In this document: piece by piece, positions 8,394 through 16,608 of the stretch
Position numbering within the stretch: position 1 is the stretch's first letter
How the letters are laid out: each line of letters begins with the position of its first letter
DNA from: CAVWZH01 sp963765285
Lineage (GTDB): Bacteria > Acidobacteriota > Terriglobia > Terriglobales > Acidobacteriaceae
Assembly: GCA_963765285.1 (NCBI GenBank)
Contig: CAVXVR010000007.1
Span: forward strand, 62,001 to 126,000
Direction: 5' to 3'
DNA: 64,000 bases
The notes under the pieces: generated by a model
Seen by the model: only the letters and a program-made list of their open reading frames with translations
What the model was told of the DNA's origin: nothing
Databases searched by the model: none
Translations under genes and position numbers: made by a program

Positions 8394-8686
8394 TGAACAT
8401 CACGGTACAAATTCCCACCGCATTGCGCCGCCTGACCGCGGGGAACGCCAGCGTGAACTGTGCGGCGGAAAATCTGGACCAGCTTTTTTCTCTTCTCGAT
8501 CAGCAGTTTCCCGATCTCAAGCCGCATCTGCGCGATGAGGCCGGGCAAATCAGACGCTTCTTGAACGTGTACGTGAACGAGGAGGACATTCGGTTCCTTG
8601 GCGGGAACGCGTACGTGTTTAAAGACGGCGACGAAGTGCTGCTGGTGCCCTCGATCGCCGGCGGGTCGGGCGAAACAGCGCAATAG
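8393..8686 (+). CDS. MoaD/ThiS-family ubiquitin-like sulfur carrier
   Basis: 97 residues from the ATG at 8393, which shares its A with the TGA of the upstream gene (TGATG), so translation is probably coupled. The beta-grasp pattern is clear: MNITVQIPTALRR, a central helix, FLNVYVNEEDI, then DGDEVLLVPSIAGG. The family carries sulfur as a C-terminal Gly-Gly thiocarboxylate for molybdopterin, thiamin, cysteine or homocysteine synthesis. Here six residues (SGETAQ) follow the Gly-Gly, so a protease would have to trim it before activation, as known for some carriers. No molybdopterin or thiamin genes are nearby. Its partner is most likely the upstream PLP enzyme. Confidence 0.85.
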   Translation: MNITVQIPTALRRLTAGNASVNCAAENLDQLFSLLDQQFPDLKPHLRDEAGQIRRFLNVYVNEEDIRFLGGNAYVFKDGDEVLLVPSIAGGSGETAQ

Positions 8687-8725
8687 GCGGGGTTTTCCAC
8701 GCTTTTCTCTTCCGCATGAAATTTC

Positions 8726-8753
8726 TTGCACCTTACGTCCGTTCCTGTATAAT
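8726..8753 (+). promoter_or_regulatory. sigma-70 promoter of the tetR-exporter operon
   Basis: -35 TTGCAC at 8726-8731 and a perfect -10 TATAAT at 8748-8753 with a 16-base spacer, 34 bases before the tetR start. Confidence 0.75.
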
Positions 8754-8755
8754 CT

Positions 8756-8771
8756 AACTAACTGGTTAATT
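8756..8771 (+). promoter_or_regulatory. probable TetR operator
   Basis: Inverted repeat AACTAAC-TG-GTTAATT (six of seven positions match), placed directly after the -10 box over the expected transcription start. A bound repressor here would block its own operon; the encoded TetR protein is the obvious candidate. Confidence 0.6.
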
Positions 8772-8786
8772 AACACAAGAGGCGAA

Positions 8787-9470
8787 ATGAAAACCACCAT
8801 TTCCAAACCGCACATGGGGTCCCGGGGAACGCCAGAAAAAAGCCGGGCTGCGATTCTGGATGCCGCAGTGCGTGAATTTTCTCGCGAGGGCATTGCCGGG
8901 GCGCGCACCGACGCCATCGCCGACCGGGCAGGCGTGAACAAGGCGCTGCTGTACTACTACTTCAAAGACAAAGAGACGCTCTACGGCGCCGTGCTCGACC
9001 AGGCCTTCGGCGGACTGATCACTACCGTTCTGGCAGTTTTGGAGCGCGACCTGCCGCCCCGCGAGAAGTTGTTGGCCTATGCCGGCGCACACTTTGATTA
9101 CATCGCCAGCCACGCGCGCTATCCCCGCCTGGTGCAGGGGGAAATGATGCGCGCCGGGCGGGGCGGGTCAGCGCAGCTGGAACGCATCGTGAAGCATTAT
9201 TTTCGACCGCTTTCGGCCAAGCTGGCTGAGGTCATTCAGGAAGGGCAGGCAGCGGGTGAGTTTCGATCCGGCGATCCGCAGCAATTCTTGCTCTCGATTC
9301 TCGCAGTCATTGTTTTCTATTTCATCAACGCTCCAGTCATGCGGATGGTGAGCGGTGTCGATCCTATGTCTGCGGAGCGGATCGCGGTACGTCGTGCGGC
9401 GGTGCTGGACTTTCTTTCAGCGGCAATGCTCCGGCAGGGCGTGGAACCGTCCACTGGAGCAAGACTATGA
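8787..9470 (+). CDS. TetR-family transcriptional repressor
   Basis: 227 residues; start chosen at the ATG after GAGGCGAA at 8779-8786. The N-terminal helix-turn-helix is textbook (AAVREFSREGIAGARTDAIA, then AGVNKALLYYYFKDKETLY, residues 25-67). The rest is a helical ligand-binding domain of the AcrR/CecR type, with a hydrophobic final part (LLSILAVIVFYFINAPV). It opens an operon with overlapping genes encoding a membrane-fusion protein, ABC ATPase and permease, the layout of CecR-YbhGFSR-like drug exporters. A palindrome at the promoter suggests autorepression relieved by an exporter substrate, which the sequence does not reveal. Confidence 0.88.
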   Translation: MKTTISKPHMGSRGTPEKSRAAILDAAVREFSREGIAGARTDAIADRAGVNKALLYYYFKDKETLYGAVLDQAFGGLITTVLAVLERDLPPREKLLAYAGAHFDYIASHARYPRLVQGEMMRAGRGGSAQLERIVKHYFRPLSAKLAEVIQEGQAAGEFRSGDPQQFLLSILAVIVFYFINAPVMRMVSGVDPMSAERIAVRRAAVLDFLSAAMLRQGVEPSTGARL

Positions 9471-10567
9471 ACACTCGCAATAAATTCATCTTGATCGTGA
9501 CCGTGATCGGAGTGCTGGCGCTGGTTTACTACCTGATCTCGACGCCGCGCTCCGGTGACCTGGTGCTGATCGGCACGGTGGATGCGAACCAGGTGATCGT
9601 CAGCCCGCAAATGGAAGGGCGAATTTCTCAGCTACTGGTGGACGAGGGAACCCAAGTGAAGCAGGGAGACCTGATCGCGGTGCTCGATCCTTCGGAACTG
9701 GAAGCACAGGCACGGGCGGCCGCGGCCACCATCGACAGTTTGCGTTCCCAGGTGGCCATGACCCAGGCTCAGGAACAGGCCACCACGGGCTCGACCACCA
9801 GCAGTGTGGCGAATGCTCAAGCCAAGCTGCAATCGGCGCGGGCGCAGTTGGTGCAGGCCGAGGCGATGCTGCAGCGCACCGACAGCGACAGCCGCCGCAT
9901 GATAGCGCTGGCGCAGCAGGGCGTGGCTTCGGACCAGGATCGCGTGCAGGCGGAGAGCAACCTGAAAGCGCAGCAGGCCACGGTGCAGGCGCTGACCGAT
10001 CAGGTGAGCGCGGCCCAAGCGGACCTGAACACGGCCATCGCGAACACCCATCAGGCGCACGCGGCGCAGAGTACGGTCGAATCGACGCGAGCGCAGTTGG
10101 GCAACGCCGAAGCCATGTTGAAGCAGGCGGAAGTCCGGCTGGGCTACACCAAAATCTATGCGCCGGTGACCGGGACGGTTTCGGTTCGCGCGGCACGCCA
10201 GGGCGAAGTGCTGACTGCCGGGCAGCCTATTGTGACGATTGTCGATTTCGGCGATACCTGGGTGCGGGCTGCAATTCCGGAAACTGAGTCCGATCACATC
10301 GGGTTGGGCGACACGCTGCGCATCGTCTTGCCCGGAGGCACGGAGACTGCGGGGAAAGTATTTTTCAAATCCGCAGAAGCGGATTTTGCCACGCAGCGCG
10401 ATGTCAGCCGCCGCAAGCGCGACATCAAGACGATTGTGCTGAAAGTGCGGCTGCAAAATCCTAAAGGGGCGTATGTGCCCGGCATGACTGCCAATGTGCT
10501 GGTTTCGCCGCAGCAACTCAAAGGCACAGCGCAAGGCGAGAAGACTGCGTCAGGACAACTGCCATGA
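9467..10567 (+). CDS. HlyD-family membrane-fusion (periplasmic adaptor) protein
   Basis: 366 residues; ATGA overlap with tetR. One N-terminal membrane anchor (FILIVTVIGVLALVYYLIS) is followed by a lipoyl half (VIVSPQMEGRISQLLVDEGTQVKQGDLIAVLD), a long alpha-helical coiled-coil hairpin of Ala/Gln-rich heptads (about residues 75-210), the second lipoyl half (GYTKIYAPVTGTVSVRAARQGEV) and a beta-barrel domain. Such proteins link an inner-membrane transporter to an outer-membrane channel. It closely resembles the EmrA/YbhG type and works with the ABC-2 proteins encoded next. No outer-membrane channel gene is in the operon. Confidence 0.9.
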   Translation: MNTRNKFILIVTVIGVLALVYYLISTPRSGDLVLIGTVDANQVIVSPQMEGRISQLLVDEGTQVKQGDLIAVLDPSELEAQARAAAATIDSLRSQVAMTQAQEQATTGSTTSSVANAQAKLQSARAQLVQAEAMLQRTDSDSRRMIALAQQGVASDQDRVQAESNLKAQQATVQALTDQVSAAQADLNTAIANTHQAHAAQSTVESTRAQLGNAEAMLKQAEVRLGYTKIYAPVTGTVSVRAARQGEVLTAGQPIVTIVDFGDTWVRAAIPETESDHIGLGDTLRIVLPGGTETAGKVFFKSAEADFATQRDVSRRKRDIKTIVLKVRLQNPKGAYVPGMTANVLVSPQQLKGTAQGEKTASGQLP

Positions 10568-11604
10568 TTGCCGATCTCAAATCGAACGGGACGAACGGGC
10601 ACGGTGCTGCCGCCCCTAATGCGATCGAGGTCGATCACATCGTCAAGAAGTACGGCGACTTCACGGCAGTTGATGACGTTTCGTTCTCCGTGAAAGAGGA
10701 AGAAATCTTCGGCCTGTTAGGGCCGAACGGCGCGGGGAAATCTACTCTGATTCGCATGATGACCACGCTCATCCCGATCACCAGCGGCAAGGCCTACATT
10801 GCCGGGCACGATGTGGAGAAAGACGCCAACGCCGCGCGGCGGGCGATTGGAGTGATTCCGCAGGCACTGACCAGTGATCCGGATTTGACGCTGGAAGAGA
10901 ACATGAGCATCTACGCCAAGCTCTACGACGTCCCGGCCCAGAAGCGAAAAGCCGCGATCGATGAGTTGCTCGAGCTGGTAGATCTGACGAAGTGGCGCGA
11001 TGCTCAAACCAAGACGCTTTCCGGCGGAATGCGGCGCCGGCTGGAAATTGCCCGCGGGCTGGTGCATAGTCCGCGCATTTTCTTTCTGGATGAACCGACG
11101 ACCGGCTTGGATCCGGTATCACGCGTGGCCGTGTGGGAAATGTTGACCAACATCAAGGCCCACCGCCAGCTCACCATCCTGATCACCACACACTATATGG
11201 ACGAAGCCGACCGGCTGTGCGACCGCATTGCAATCGTAGACCACGGCAAACTTGTGGCGCTGGATACGCCCATGGCGCTCAAGGCGAGCGTGCCGGGATC
11301 GAATGTGATCGAGGTGCAATTCGAGCGCGCCCCGGCCGATTGGGAGCAACGGCTGCACAAACTGAGCGGCGTCACCTCGGTGCAGCATGAAGGCGCGGAT
11401 ATGTATCGCATCCTCACCGGAGACGGTTCGCGCACAACCACCGAACTGGTGGAAGGGGCGGTCCATGCCGGCGTGAGCGTGAAGTCTCTTTCTGTGCAAA
11501 ACACAACGCTGGACGATGTTTTCGTCCACTATACGGGGCGCCAGTTGCGTGACGAGCTGCAGAAAGCCTACGGCTTCGTCATGCCGCCAAGGCCAGGAAT
11601 GTAG
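10564..11604 (+). CDS. ABC-2 exporter ATP-binding protein
   Basis: 346 residues; four-base overlap with the adaptor gene. Walker A is GPNGAGKST (near residue 55), the signature LSGGMRRRLEIARGL near 150, Walker B IFFLDEPTTGLD near 170 and the switch His in ITTHYMDEADR. The length beyond the ~220-residue cassette and the late LVEGAVHAGVSVKSLSVQNTTLDDVFVHYTGRQLRD motif place it in the DrrA/CcmA-type drug-exporter family (YbhF-like half). It powers the permease encoded next. Confidence 0.92.
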   Translation: MIADLKSNGTNGHGAAAPNAIEVDHIVKKYGDFTAVDDVSFSVKEEEIFGLLGPNGAGKSTLIRMMTTLIPITSGKAYIAGHDVEKDANAARRAIGVIPQALTSDPDLTLEENMSIYAKLYDVPAQKRKAAIDELLELVDLTKWRDAQTKTLSGGMRRRLEIARGLVHSPRIFFLDEPTTGLDPVSRVAVWEMLTNIKAHRQLTILITTHYMDEADRLCDRIAIVDHGKLVALDTPMALKASVPGSNVIEVQFERAPADWEQRLHKLSGVTSVQHEGADMYRILTGDGSRTTTELVEGAVHAGVSVKSLSVQNTTLDDVFVHYTGRQLRDELQKAYGFVMPPRPGM

Positions 11605-11606
11605 TT

Positions 11607-12719
11607 ATGAATCGAATGATGGCCATTGTCGAACGCGAGATGCGCAAATTCTTCCGCTCGCCGGCGCTGATGATGGTGTCGATGGTGCTTCCTCTCGTCC
11701 AGTTGATCGTGCTGGGAAACGCCTTCGGGGGAAAGATTCGCGACGCCAAAGTGGGATTGGTGGACCAGGACGGCGGGCCCCAAGCCATCAGAATTCGGGA
11801 GGCTTTTGACTCGGTCCACGCCAACATGCGGACGTTCGCTGTGGTCAATTACAACAGCGACAAGCAGGCGATGGACGACGTGCGCAACGGCAAGATCCAG
11901 GGCGCGGTGATTATCCCCCCGCAGTATTCCCGGCGGGTGTACGAGCAGGATCAGCCGCGCATCGCTCTGGTGGTGGACAATACCGATAATTTCATGAGTT
12001 CCACCCTGGAAGACGAACTCAACCAGATTACTCAGGCGCTGAATAATCCAACTGTCCAACCCAGAATTTTGCAGCAAGCTGTGTTGCAGATTGTCGAGCT
12101 TTATCCCTACATCGAATACATGAAGTTCCTGCTGCCGGGCTCCATCGTACTGGCCATGTTTATTTCCGTCATGATCGGTGGAGGCATGCTCTACATCGAC
12201 GATAAGGCTCGCGGCGTGCACGAGGGGTACCTGGTGACTCCGATCACCAAGATTGAGCTGGTCTTCGGCCTGAATGCGGCGGGGGCGATTAAAGCAGTGC
12301 TGACTGGGGTAATCATTACGATCATCGGCTCGCTCATGGCGGGGGTCGGAACCATTTTTCATCTCGGGACCATGCTCGGGCTGTTGGTGATGATTCTGCT
12401 CACTTCAATCGCCTTCAACACCATGATGTTTCTGCTAATGGTGCGAGTGGAAGATCCGCTGGTGCCGCGCGCCATATTTGGCGTTCTCAACACGTTGCTG
12501 TTCTTTCCCAGCGGGGCGATTTACCCGATTCAAGCCTTTCCCTGGTGGCTGCGGGCGATCGCGAGAGCGGATCCGTTTACTTACGCGGTGCAGGGCTTTA
12601 AAGGACTCCTGCTCAAAGAAACTGGCTTGGCGGCGATTGTGCCGGATATGGTTTATCTCTCGATCTTTGCAGTGGTGACACTGGCTATAGGCACGCCTTT
12701 ATTCAAGCGCACGCTGTAA
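11607..12719 (+). CDS. ABC-2 type exporter permease
   Basis: 370 residues starting two bases after the ATPase stop. One N-terminal membrane helix (MMVSMVLPLVQLIVLGNAF) leads to a ~130-residue extracytoplasmic domain, followed by five hydrophobic segments from residue ~175 on, the ABC2 membrane layout of YbhS/YbhR. The segment FFPSGAIYPIQAFPWWLRAIARADPFTY is the conserved late ABC-2 signature. Only one permease is encoded, so it should homodimerise, unlike the E. coli YbhS-YbhR pair. Substrate unknown; drugs or lipid-like compounds are the family norm. Confidence 0.9.
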   Translation: MNRMMAIVEREMRKFFRSPALMMVSMVLPLVQLIVLGNAFGGKIRDAKVGLVDQDGGPQAIRIREAFDSVHANMRTFAVVNYNSDKQAMDDVRNGKIQGAVIIPPQYSRRVYEQDQPRIALVVDNTDNFMSSTLEDELNQITQALNNPTVQPRILQQAVLQIVELYPYIEYMKFLLPGSIVLAMFISVMIGGGMLYIDDKARGVHEGYLVTPITKIELVFGLNAAGAIKAVLTGVIITIIGSLMAGVGTIFHLGTMLGLLVMILLTSIAFNTMMFLLMVRVEDPLVPRAIFGVLNTLLFFPSGAIYPIQAFPWWLRAIARADPFTYAVQGFKGLLLKETGLAAIVPDMVYLSIFAVVTLAIGTPLFKRTL

Positions 12720-12780
12720 CCTGGTGCAGTGCGAACTGGAACTTTTCGCCGGGCGGCGGAATCCTTTATGCTAGGGAGCC

Positions 12781-13218
12781 ATGACTCTTCTGGATGCCGA
12801 ACAATACGACCCGGCGCGTGAGCGGCGTCGCAGACTCAAGATCGGCGGCGTGGTTGCGCTGGTTCTGGTGCTGGGCGGTTTGGCCTGGCTCAATCGCAAT
12901 TGGACAGAAGAGCGCGCGGTAGACCGCTTTTTCACCGCGCTTGAGCAGAAGAACTACGAAGCCGCGTACGGCATCTGGCTGCACGATCCGGACTGGCGGC
13001 AGCATATGGACCGGTACACGCAGTATCCGTATAACGACTTCTACCGCGATTGGGGGCCGGGCGGAGAGTGGGGGCTGATCAAATCGCACAAGATCTACGG
13101 TTCCTTAAATCCCAGCAGCAGTGGCGTAATCGTGGATGTGATCGTGAATGATCGCACGGAGCACGCCCGCATCTGGGTACAAAAGTCAGACAAGGCGCTG
13201 AGTTTTTCGCCGTACTAA
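12781..13218 (+). CDS. small membrane-anchored protein of unknown function
   Basis: 145 residues. A cytoplasmic N-terminus (ARERRRRLK) and one membrane helix (IGGVVALVLVLGGLAWLN) are followed by about 100 residues that begin RAVDRFFTALEQKNYEAAYGIWL, a pattern shared with NTF2-like/DUF4878-type extracytoplasmic domains. The gene has its own gap of 60 bp after the exporter operon and faces fabD. Function unknown. Confidence 0.65.
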   Translation: MTLLDAEQYDPARERRRRLKIGGVVALVLVLGGLAWLNRNWTEERAVDRFFTALEQKNYEAAYGIWLHDPDWRQHMDRYTQYPYNDFYRDWGPGGEWGLIKSHKIYGSLNPSSSGVIVDVIVNDRTEHARIWVQKSDKALSFSPY

Positions 13219-13235
13219 CTGAGAACCGAGAACCA

Positions 13236-14252
13236 TCAACTGAGCACTGATTTGATGTGTCGCTCTCGCCCTTCTGAACAGGCGCATAGCGAAAAATCAG
13301 TCGCCTGTGGGGTCAGGCTTTGTAGAGTCTTCGCCAGCGAAGTCTCATCACCGACGTTGAGGCATGCCTTGGCGCGATCGATCTGACGCATGAGGCCGCA
13401 GAGAACTTTTCCCGGGCCGATTTCCACGAAGGTTTGCACTCCGTTCGAAATCAGAAATCGCATTGACTGCTCCCACTTCACCGAGCCCGTGACCTGGCGG
13501 ATCAGCGCGTCCCGGGCGCGGTCCCCTTCGTCTATTTGCGCGGCATCGACATTGCAAATGACGGGCACATGCGGATTGGCAAATGTAAGTGTACGCAAAT
13601 CTGCGGCAAGCCGGTCCTGTGCTGGCTTCATGAGCAAGCAATGGAAGGGCGCGCTGACCGGCAACAGAATGGCCCGCTTGGCGCCGCGCTCGCTCGCCAG
13701 TTTCGCCGCTCGCTCAACGGCGCTCTTGTGGCCTGAGATAACGATTTGTTCCGCCGAGTTTATGTTGGCCGGGTCGCAGACCTCATGCTGCGCGGCCTCC
13801 CGGCAAACTGCTGCGACCTTGTCCTCATCCATTCCGAGGATGGCGGCCATCGCTCCGACGCCAACAGGAACTGCTTCCTGCATATATTTTCCGCGATTGC
13901 GGACGGTGCGCACGGCATCGGTAAAACTGAGCGTTCCGGCAGCTACGTGCGCGGAATACTCGCCCAGACTGTGACCGGCGACGAAGCCGGGCTTAATGCC
14001 CTTTTCGTCGAGCACCCGCCATGCGGCGACAGAAGTGGTTAGGATCGCCGGCTGCGTTATTTCAGTGAGACGAAGCTGATCTTCCGGGCCTTCAAAACAG
14101 AGCTGCGACAGCTTGTAGTCGAGGGCCTCGTCAGCCTCTTCGAAGGTCCGCCGGGCGACGGGATATTTTTCAGCCAAGTCCTTGCCCATGCCCACAGCTT
14201 GTGAACCTTGGCCGGGGAACAGGAACGCAATGCTGGACTGTGAAATTGGCAT
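13236..14252 (-). CDS. fabD: malonyl-CoA--acyl carrier protein transacylase
   Basis: 338 residues. FabD moves malonyl groups from CoA to acyl carrier protein to feed fatty-acid elongation in the cytoplasm. The family motifs are FLFPGQGSQAVGMG, the nucleophile in GHSLGEYSA, and the catalytic histidine in SAPFHCLLM. The late FVEIGPGKVLCGLMRQI is also typical. The C-terminal ~25 residues (TDFSLCACSEGRERHIKSVLS) go beyond the usual end and look like read-through into non-family sequence. It is the last gene of yceD-rpmF-plsX-fabD, 30 bp after plsX; fabH, often in between, is absent. Confidence 0.93.
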   Translation of the reverse strand: MPISQSSIAFLFPGQGSQAVGMGKDLAEKYPVARRTFEEADEALDYKLSQLCFEGPEDQLRLTEITQPAILTTSVAAWRVLDEKGIKPGFVAGHSLGEYSAHVAAGTLSFTDAVRTVRNRGKYMQEAVPVGVGAMAAILGMDEDKVAAVCREAAQHEVCDPANINSAEQIVISGHKSAVERAAKLASERGAKRAILLPVSAPFHCLLMKPAQDRLAADLRTLTFANPHVPVICNVDAAQIDEGDRARDALIRQVTGSVKWEQSMRFLISNGVQTFVEIGPGKVLCGLMRQIDRAKACLNVGDETSLAKTLQSLTPQATDFSLCACSEGRERHIKSVLS

Positions 14253-14282
14253 TGGAGTATCAGATTACCTTGAGAGCGACCA

Positions 14283-15371
14283 TTAAGAACGAAATGCTCT
14301 TCCCACGGGTACCGGAACGGTGACCTTGCCCGAGTCGCCGGCCTGGGCAGGCTTTGGCGTACCCGCTGACCGAATCGCTCCCAATCCTTTTTCGATGGAG
14401 TCGTTGATCCTGCGGTCGGCGAATTGGGCCGCCACGCGAATCGCATTCTTGATCGCGTTGGCGTTGGACGACCCGTGGGTGATGAAACACACTCCCTTGA
14501 TCCCCAGCAGCGGCGCGCCGCCGTATTCGGTGTGATCGAGCCGCTTCTTGAAATCCGCGAACGCATTGCGCGAGAGCAGGTACCCCACTTGCCGGGTAAT
14601 CGTTGCTTTGAGCGATTCTTTCAGCGTGGCCCGAACCATATTGGCCACGCCCTCGGAAGTCTTCAGCGCGACGTTGCCCACAAAGCCGTCAGCTACGATC
14701 ACATCCACCCGGCCGTTATAAAGGTCGCGGCCTTCCACATTTCCGACAAAATTCAGAGGAAGCTGCTTGAGCAGAGGGAAGGTTTCGCGGGTGAGCTCGT
14801 TGCCTTTACTTTCTTCTTCGCCGATGGAGAGCAATCCGACACGCGGACGGCGTGTGCCGAACATGCTGCGAAAATAGATCTCTCCCATGACCGCGAACTG
14901 TTCGAGGTTGTGAGGTTTCGAATCGACATTCGCGCCCACATCGAGCAACACAGCCACAGTGCGGATCGCGGTGGGAATCACGGCGGCGAGCGCCGGGCGG
15001 TCAACGCCGGGAATTGCTCCCAGAACCATTTTTGCGGTCGCCATCGCCGCGCCAGTATTGCCGGCGGTAACGAAGCCGGAGGCGCGTCCATCGCGCACCA
15101 TGCGCAGTCCCACGCGCATGGAAGAATCGCGCTTGGCGCGAACCGCCTGCACCGCTTTGTCTTCCATGGTGATGACTTCGCTGGCGTGGACCACTTCGAG
15201 AGGAAGCCCGGTGGCGGAGGGATAGCGCTCCAGTTCGGCGCCGATGATTTGCTGCGGCCCCACCAATAGGACACGAACCCCGTAGTGCCGCGCGGCCTGG
15301 ATCGCGCCTTCAATCTCAGGCTTCGGCGCCCGGTCCGAACCCATCGCGTCCAGAGCTATGACGCTTGGCAT
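14283..15371 (-). CDS. plsX: phosphate acyltransferase PlsX
   Basis: 362 residues. PlsX converts acyl-ACP to acyl-phosphate, the first step of bacterial phospholipid synthesis, at the inner face of the membrane. Recognisable parts: MPSVIALDAMGSDRAPKPEIEGA at the start, VVHASEVITMEDKAVQAVR, FVTAGNTGAAMA, and GRDLYNGRVDVIVADGFVGNVALKTSEG. The length is normal except for an alanine- and proline-containing tail. It lies 12 bp after rpmF and before fabD, the widespread lipid-synthesis operon. Confidence 0.95.
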   Translation of the reverse strand: MPSVIALDAMGSDRAPKPEIEGAIQAARHYGVRVLLVGPQQIIGAELERYPSATGLPLEVVHASEVITMEDKAVQAVRAKRDSSMRVGLRMVRDGRASGFVTAGNTGAAMATAKMVLGAIPGVDRPALAAVIPTAIRTVAVLLDVGANVDSKPHNLEQFAVMGEIYFRSMFGTRRPRVGLLSIGEEESKGNELTRETFPLLKQLPLNFVGNVEGRDLYNGRVDVIVADGFVGNVALKTSEGVANMVRATLKESLKATITRQVGYLLSRNAFADFKKRLDHTEYGGAPLLGIKGVCFITHGSSNANAIKNAIRVAAQFADRRINDSIEKGLGAIRSAGTPKPAQAGDSGKVTVPVPVGRAFRS

Positions 15372-15383
15372 GAGGTGGAGAGA

Positions 15384-15569
15384 CTAGCTGGTTTCTCCGA
15401 CTTCCAGAACTTCGCGGCCTTTATAGTACCCACACTTGGAACAAGCCCGATGCGGCAGCTTACGCTCGTGGCAATTCGGGCATTCGGAGAGCGAGCGGCT
15501 TTTGAGTGCGTCGTGGGCGCGCCGTGTACTGGTGCGCGCCTTGGAATGTCGTCGTTTTGGATTGGGCAT
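15384..15569 (-). CDS. rpmF: 50S ribosomal protein L32
   Basis: 61 residues, full length. The basic start MPNPKRRHSKARTSTRRAHD is the L32 signature, and the zinc-binding pairs CPNC and CSKCG are both kept, so this is the zinc-containing form. It sits between the DUF177 gene and plsX, its usual place. Confidence 0.96.
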   Translation of the reverse strand: MPNPKRRHSKARTSTRRAHDALKSRSLSECPNCHERKLPHRACSKCGYYKGREVLEVGETS

Positions 15570-15635
15570 TAGAATTCCTCTTCATTACAAAAATCGAAAT
15601 CTACATTTACGAAAATCGAAATCTACGAAGATCGA

Positions 15636-16187
15636 TCAGTGATGCAACTTGCTGCGGATATCTTTCAGCGCTTCCCAGCGCGGGTCCTCAACATGGTCCT
15701 TACAAAAGCACTGTTTCTCGTTGAGATTGGCCCCGCATTTTGGGCACAGGCCGCGGCAATCCTCGCGGCAGACTGCCTTTAACGGAAGAGCCAACAAAAC
15801 CTGCTCGCGCACTGCATCTTCGAGCAGGAGTCCGTCCCCTTGATAATAGCTGACCTCTGACTCTGTGGCACTAACGGAACGCTCTTCGGGTCCAGCGTCA
15901 GCGCCCAGCGGGCGATACAGCAGGTCAAAGTCGCGCTGCAGCTCCCGAACTACCGGCTCAAGACAACGTGCACACGGCAAAGCGACTGTGGTGCTCAGGC
16001 CGCCATTGATGCGTATATCGTTTATTATCTTATGCTTGCCGTGATTCTCTTCGACCAACTGTGCCCGGCCACCGGTACGCAGCACATCCAACTGCTGTAG
16101 CTCATCCCCGAAATCGATGGCGCCGGGTGCAAAATCCTGGGCAAAATCGACAGGGTGTAACTGTAACTCGCGTATTTCGATGAACAT
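15636..16187 (-). CDS. DUF177 / YceD-family protein
   Basis: 183 residues from the ATG at 16187, preceded by GGGG; an upstream in-frame ATG would add 16 residues with no RBS. The family is recognised by CARCLEPVVRELQRDFDLLY in the middle and by the cysteine-rich end CREDCRGLCPKCGANLNEKQC, which looks like a zinc site. YceD proteins are encoded beside rpmF in most bacteria and are linked to 23S rRNA maturation or accumulation in some. Here the gene opens the rpmF-plsX-fabD operon. Confidence 0.85.
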   Translation of the reverse strand: MFIEIRELQLHPVDFAQDFAPGAIDFGDELQQLDVLRTGGRAQLVEENHGKHKIINDIRINGGLSTTVALPCARCLEPVVRELQRDFDLLYRPLGADAGPEERSVSATESEVSYYQGDGLLLEDAVREQVLLALPLKAVCREDCRGLCPKCGANLNEKQCFCKDHVEDPRWEALKDIRSKLHH

Positions 16188-16333
16188 CGGGAACCCCGCG
16201 TCCCCACCCTGAGGCCACCAAGGCCGCGGAAGCACGCTCGGAGTGCAAGTACTTCAGGGAGCGAAACTTAAGGATAAAGTGAGGGGGAGAAGGTGTCAAG
16301 GAGCGAGACGGATTCGAGTCGCTATTGATGTGC

Positions 16334-16357
16334 TAGAATTTACCTAGGGATTACCTA
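16334..16357 (+). promoter_or_regulatory. promoter and repeated operator word before the toxin-antitoxin genes
   Basis: An extended -10 box (TGC then TAGAAT at 16334-16339) is followed by TTACCTA at 16340-16346 and again at 16351-16357, eleven bases (about one helical turn) apart; the second copy touches the start codon. Two in-phase words are what a ribbon-helix-helix antitoxin would bind. No convincing -35 box. Confidence 0.5.
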
Positions 16358-16608
16358 TGGCAACGCTTTATGTCGAAAACGTTCCGGATGATTTGTATCG
16401 CGCCTTGCGCACGCGGGCGAAGCAGAACCGGAAATCAATTGCAGCGGAAGTTTTGTCCCTGCTGGAACAGAACATTCCAACGGCTGCGGAATTGAAAAGG
16501 CGCCAGAAATTGGTGAAGCAGCTTTCTCTTATGCGGTCCGCATCATCGCCAAGCCCGGGTCCATTCGCTAGTAGCGAGCAGATGATTCGCGAGGACCGCG
16601 AGCGTTGA
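16357..16608 (+). CDS. FitA/VapB-type ribbon-helix-helix antitoxin
   Basis: 83 residues. The first 45 residues match the FitA-like ribbon-helix-helix fold: strand ATLYVENVPDDLYRALRTRA, then KQNRKSIAAEVLSLLEQNI. The remaining tail should wrap the toxin. Its TGA overlaps the TTG start of the PIN-domain gene (TTGA), a common way to keep antitoxin ahead of toxin. It should bind and neutralise that toxin and, with it, repress the promoter at 16334-16357. Confidence 0.85.
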   Translation: MATLYVENVPDDLYRALRTRAKQNRKSIAAEVLSLLEQNIPTAAELKRRQKLVKQLSLMRSASSPSPGPFASSEQMIREDRER

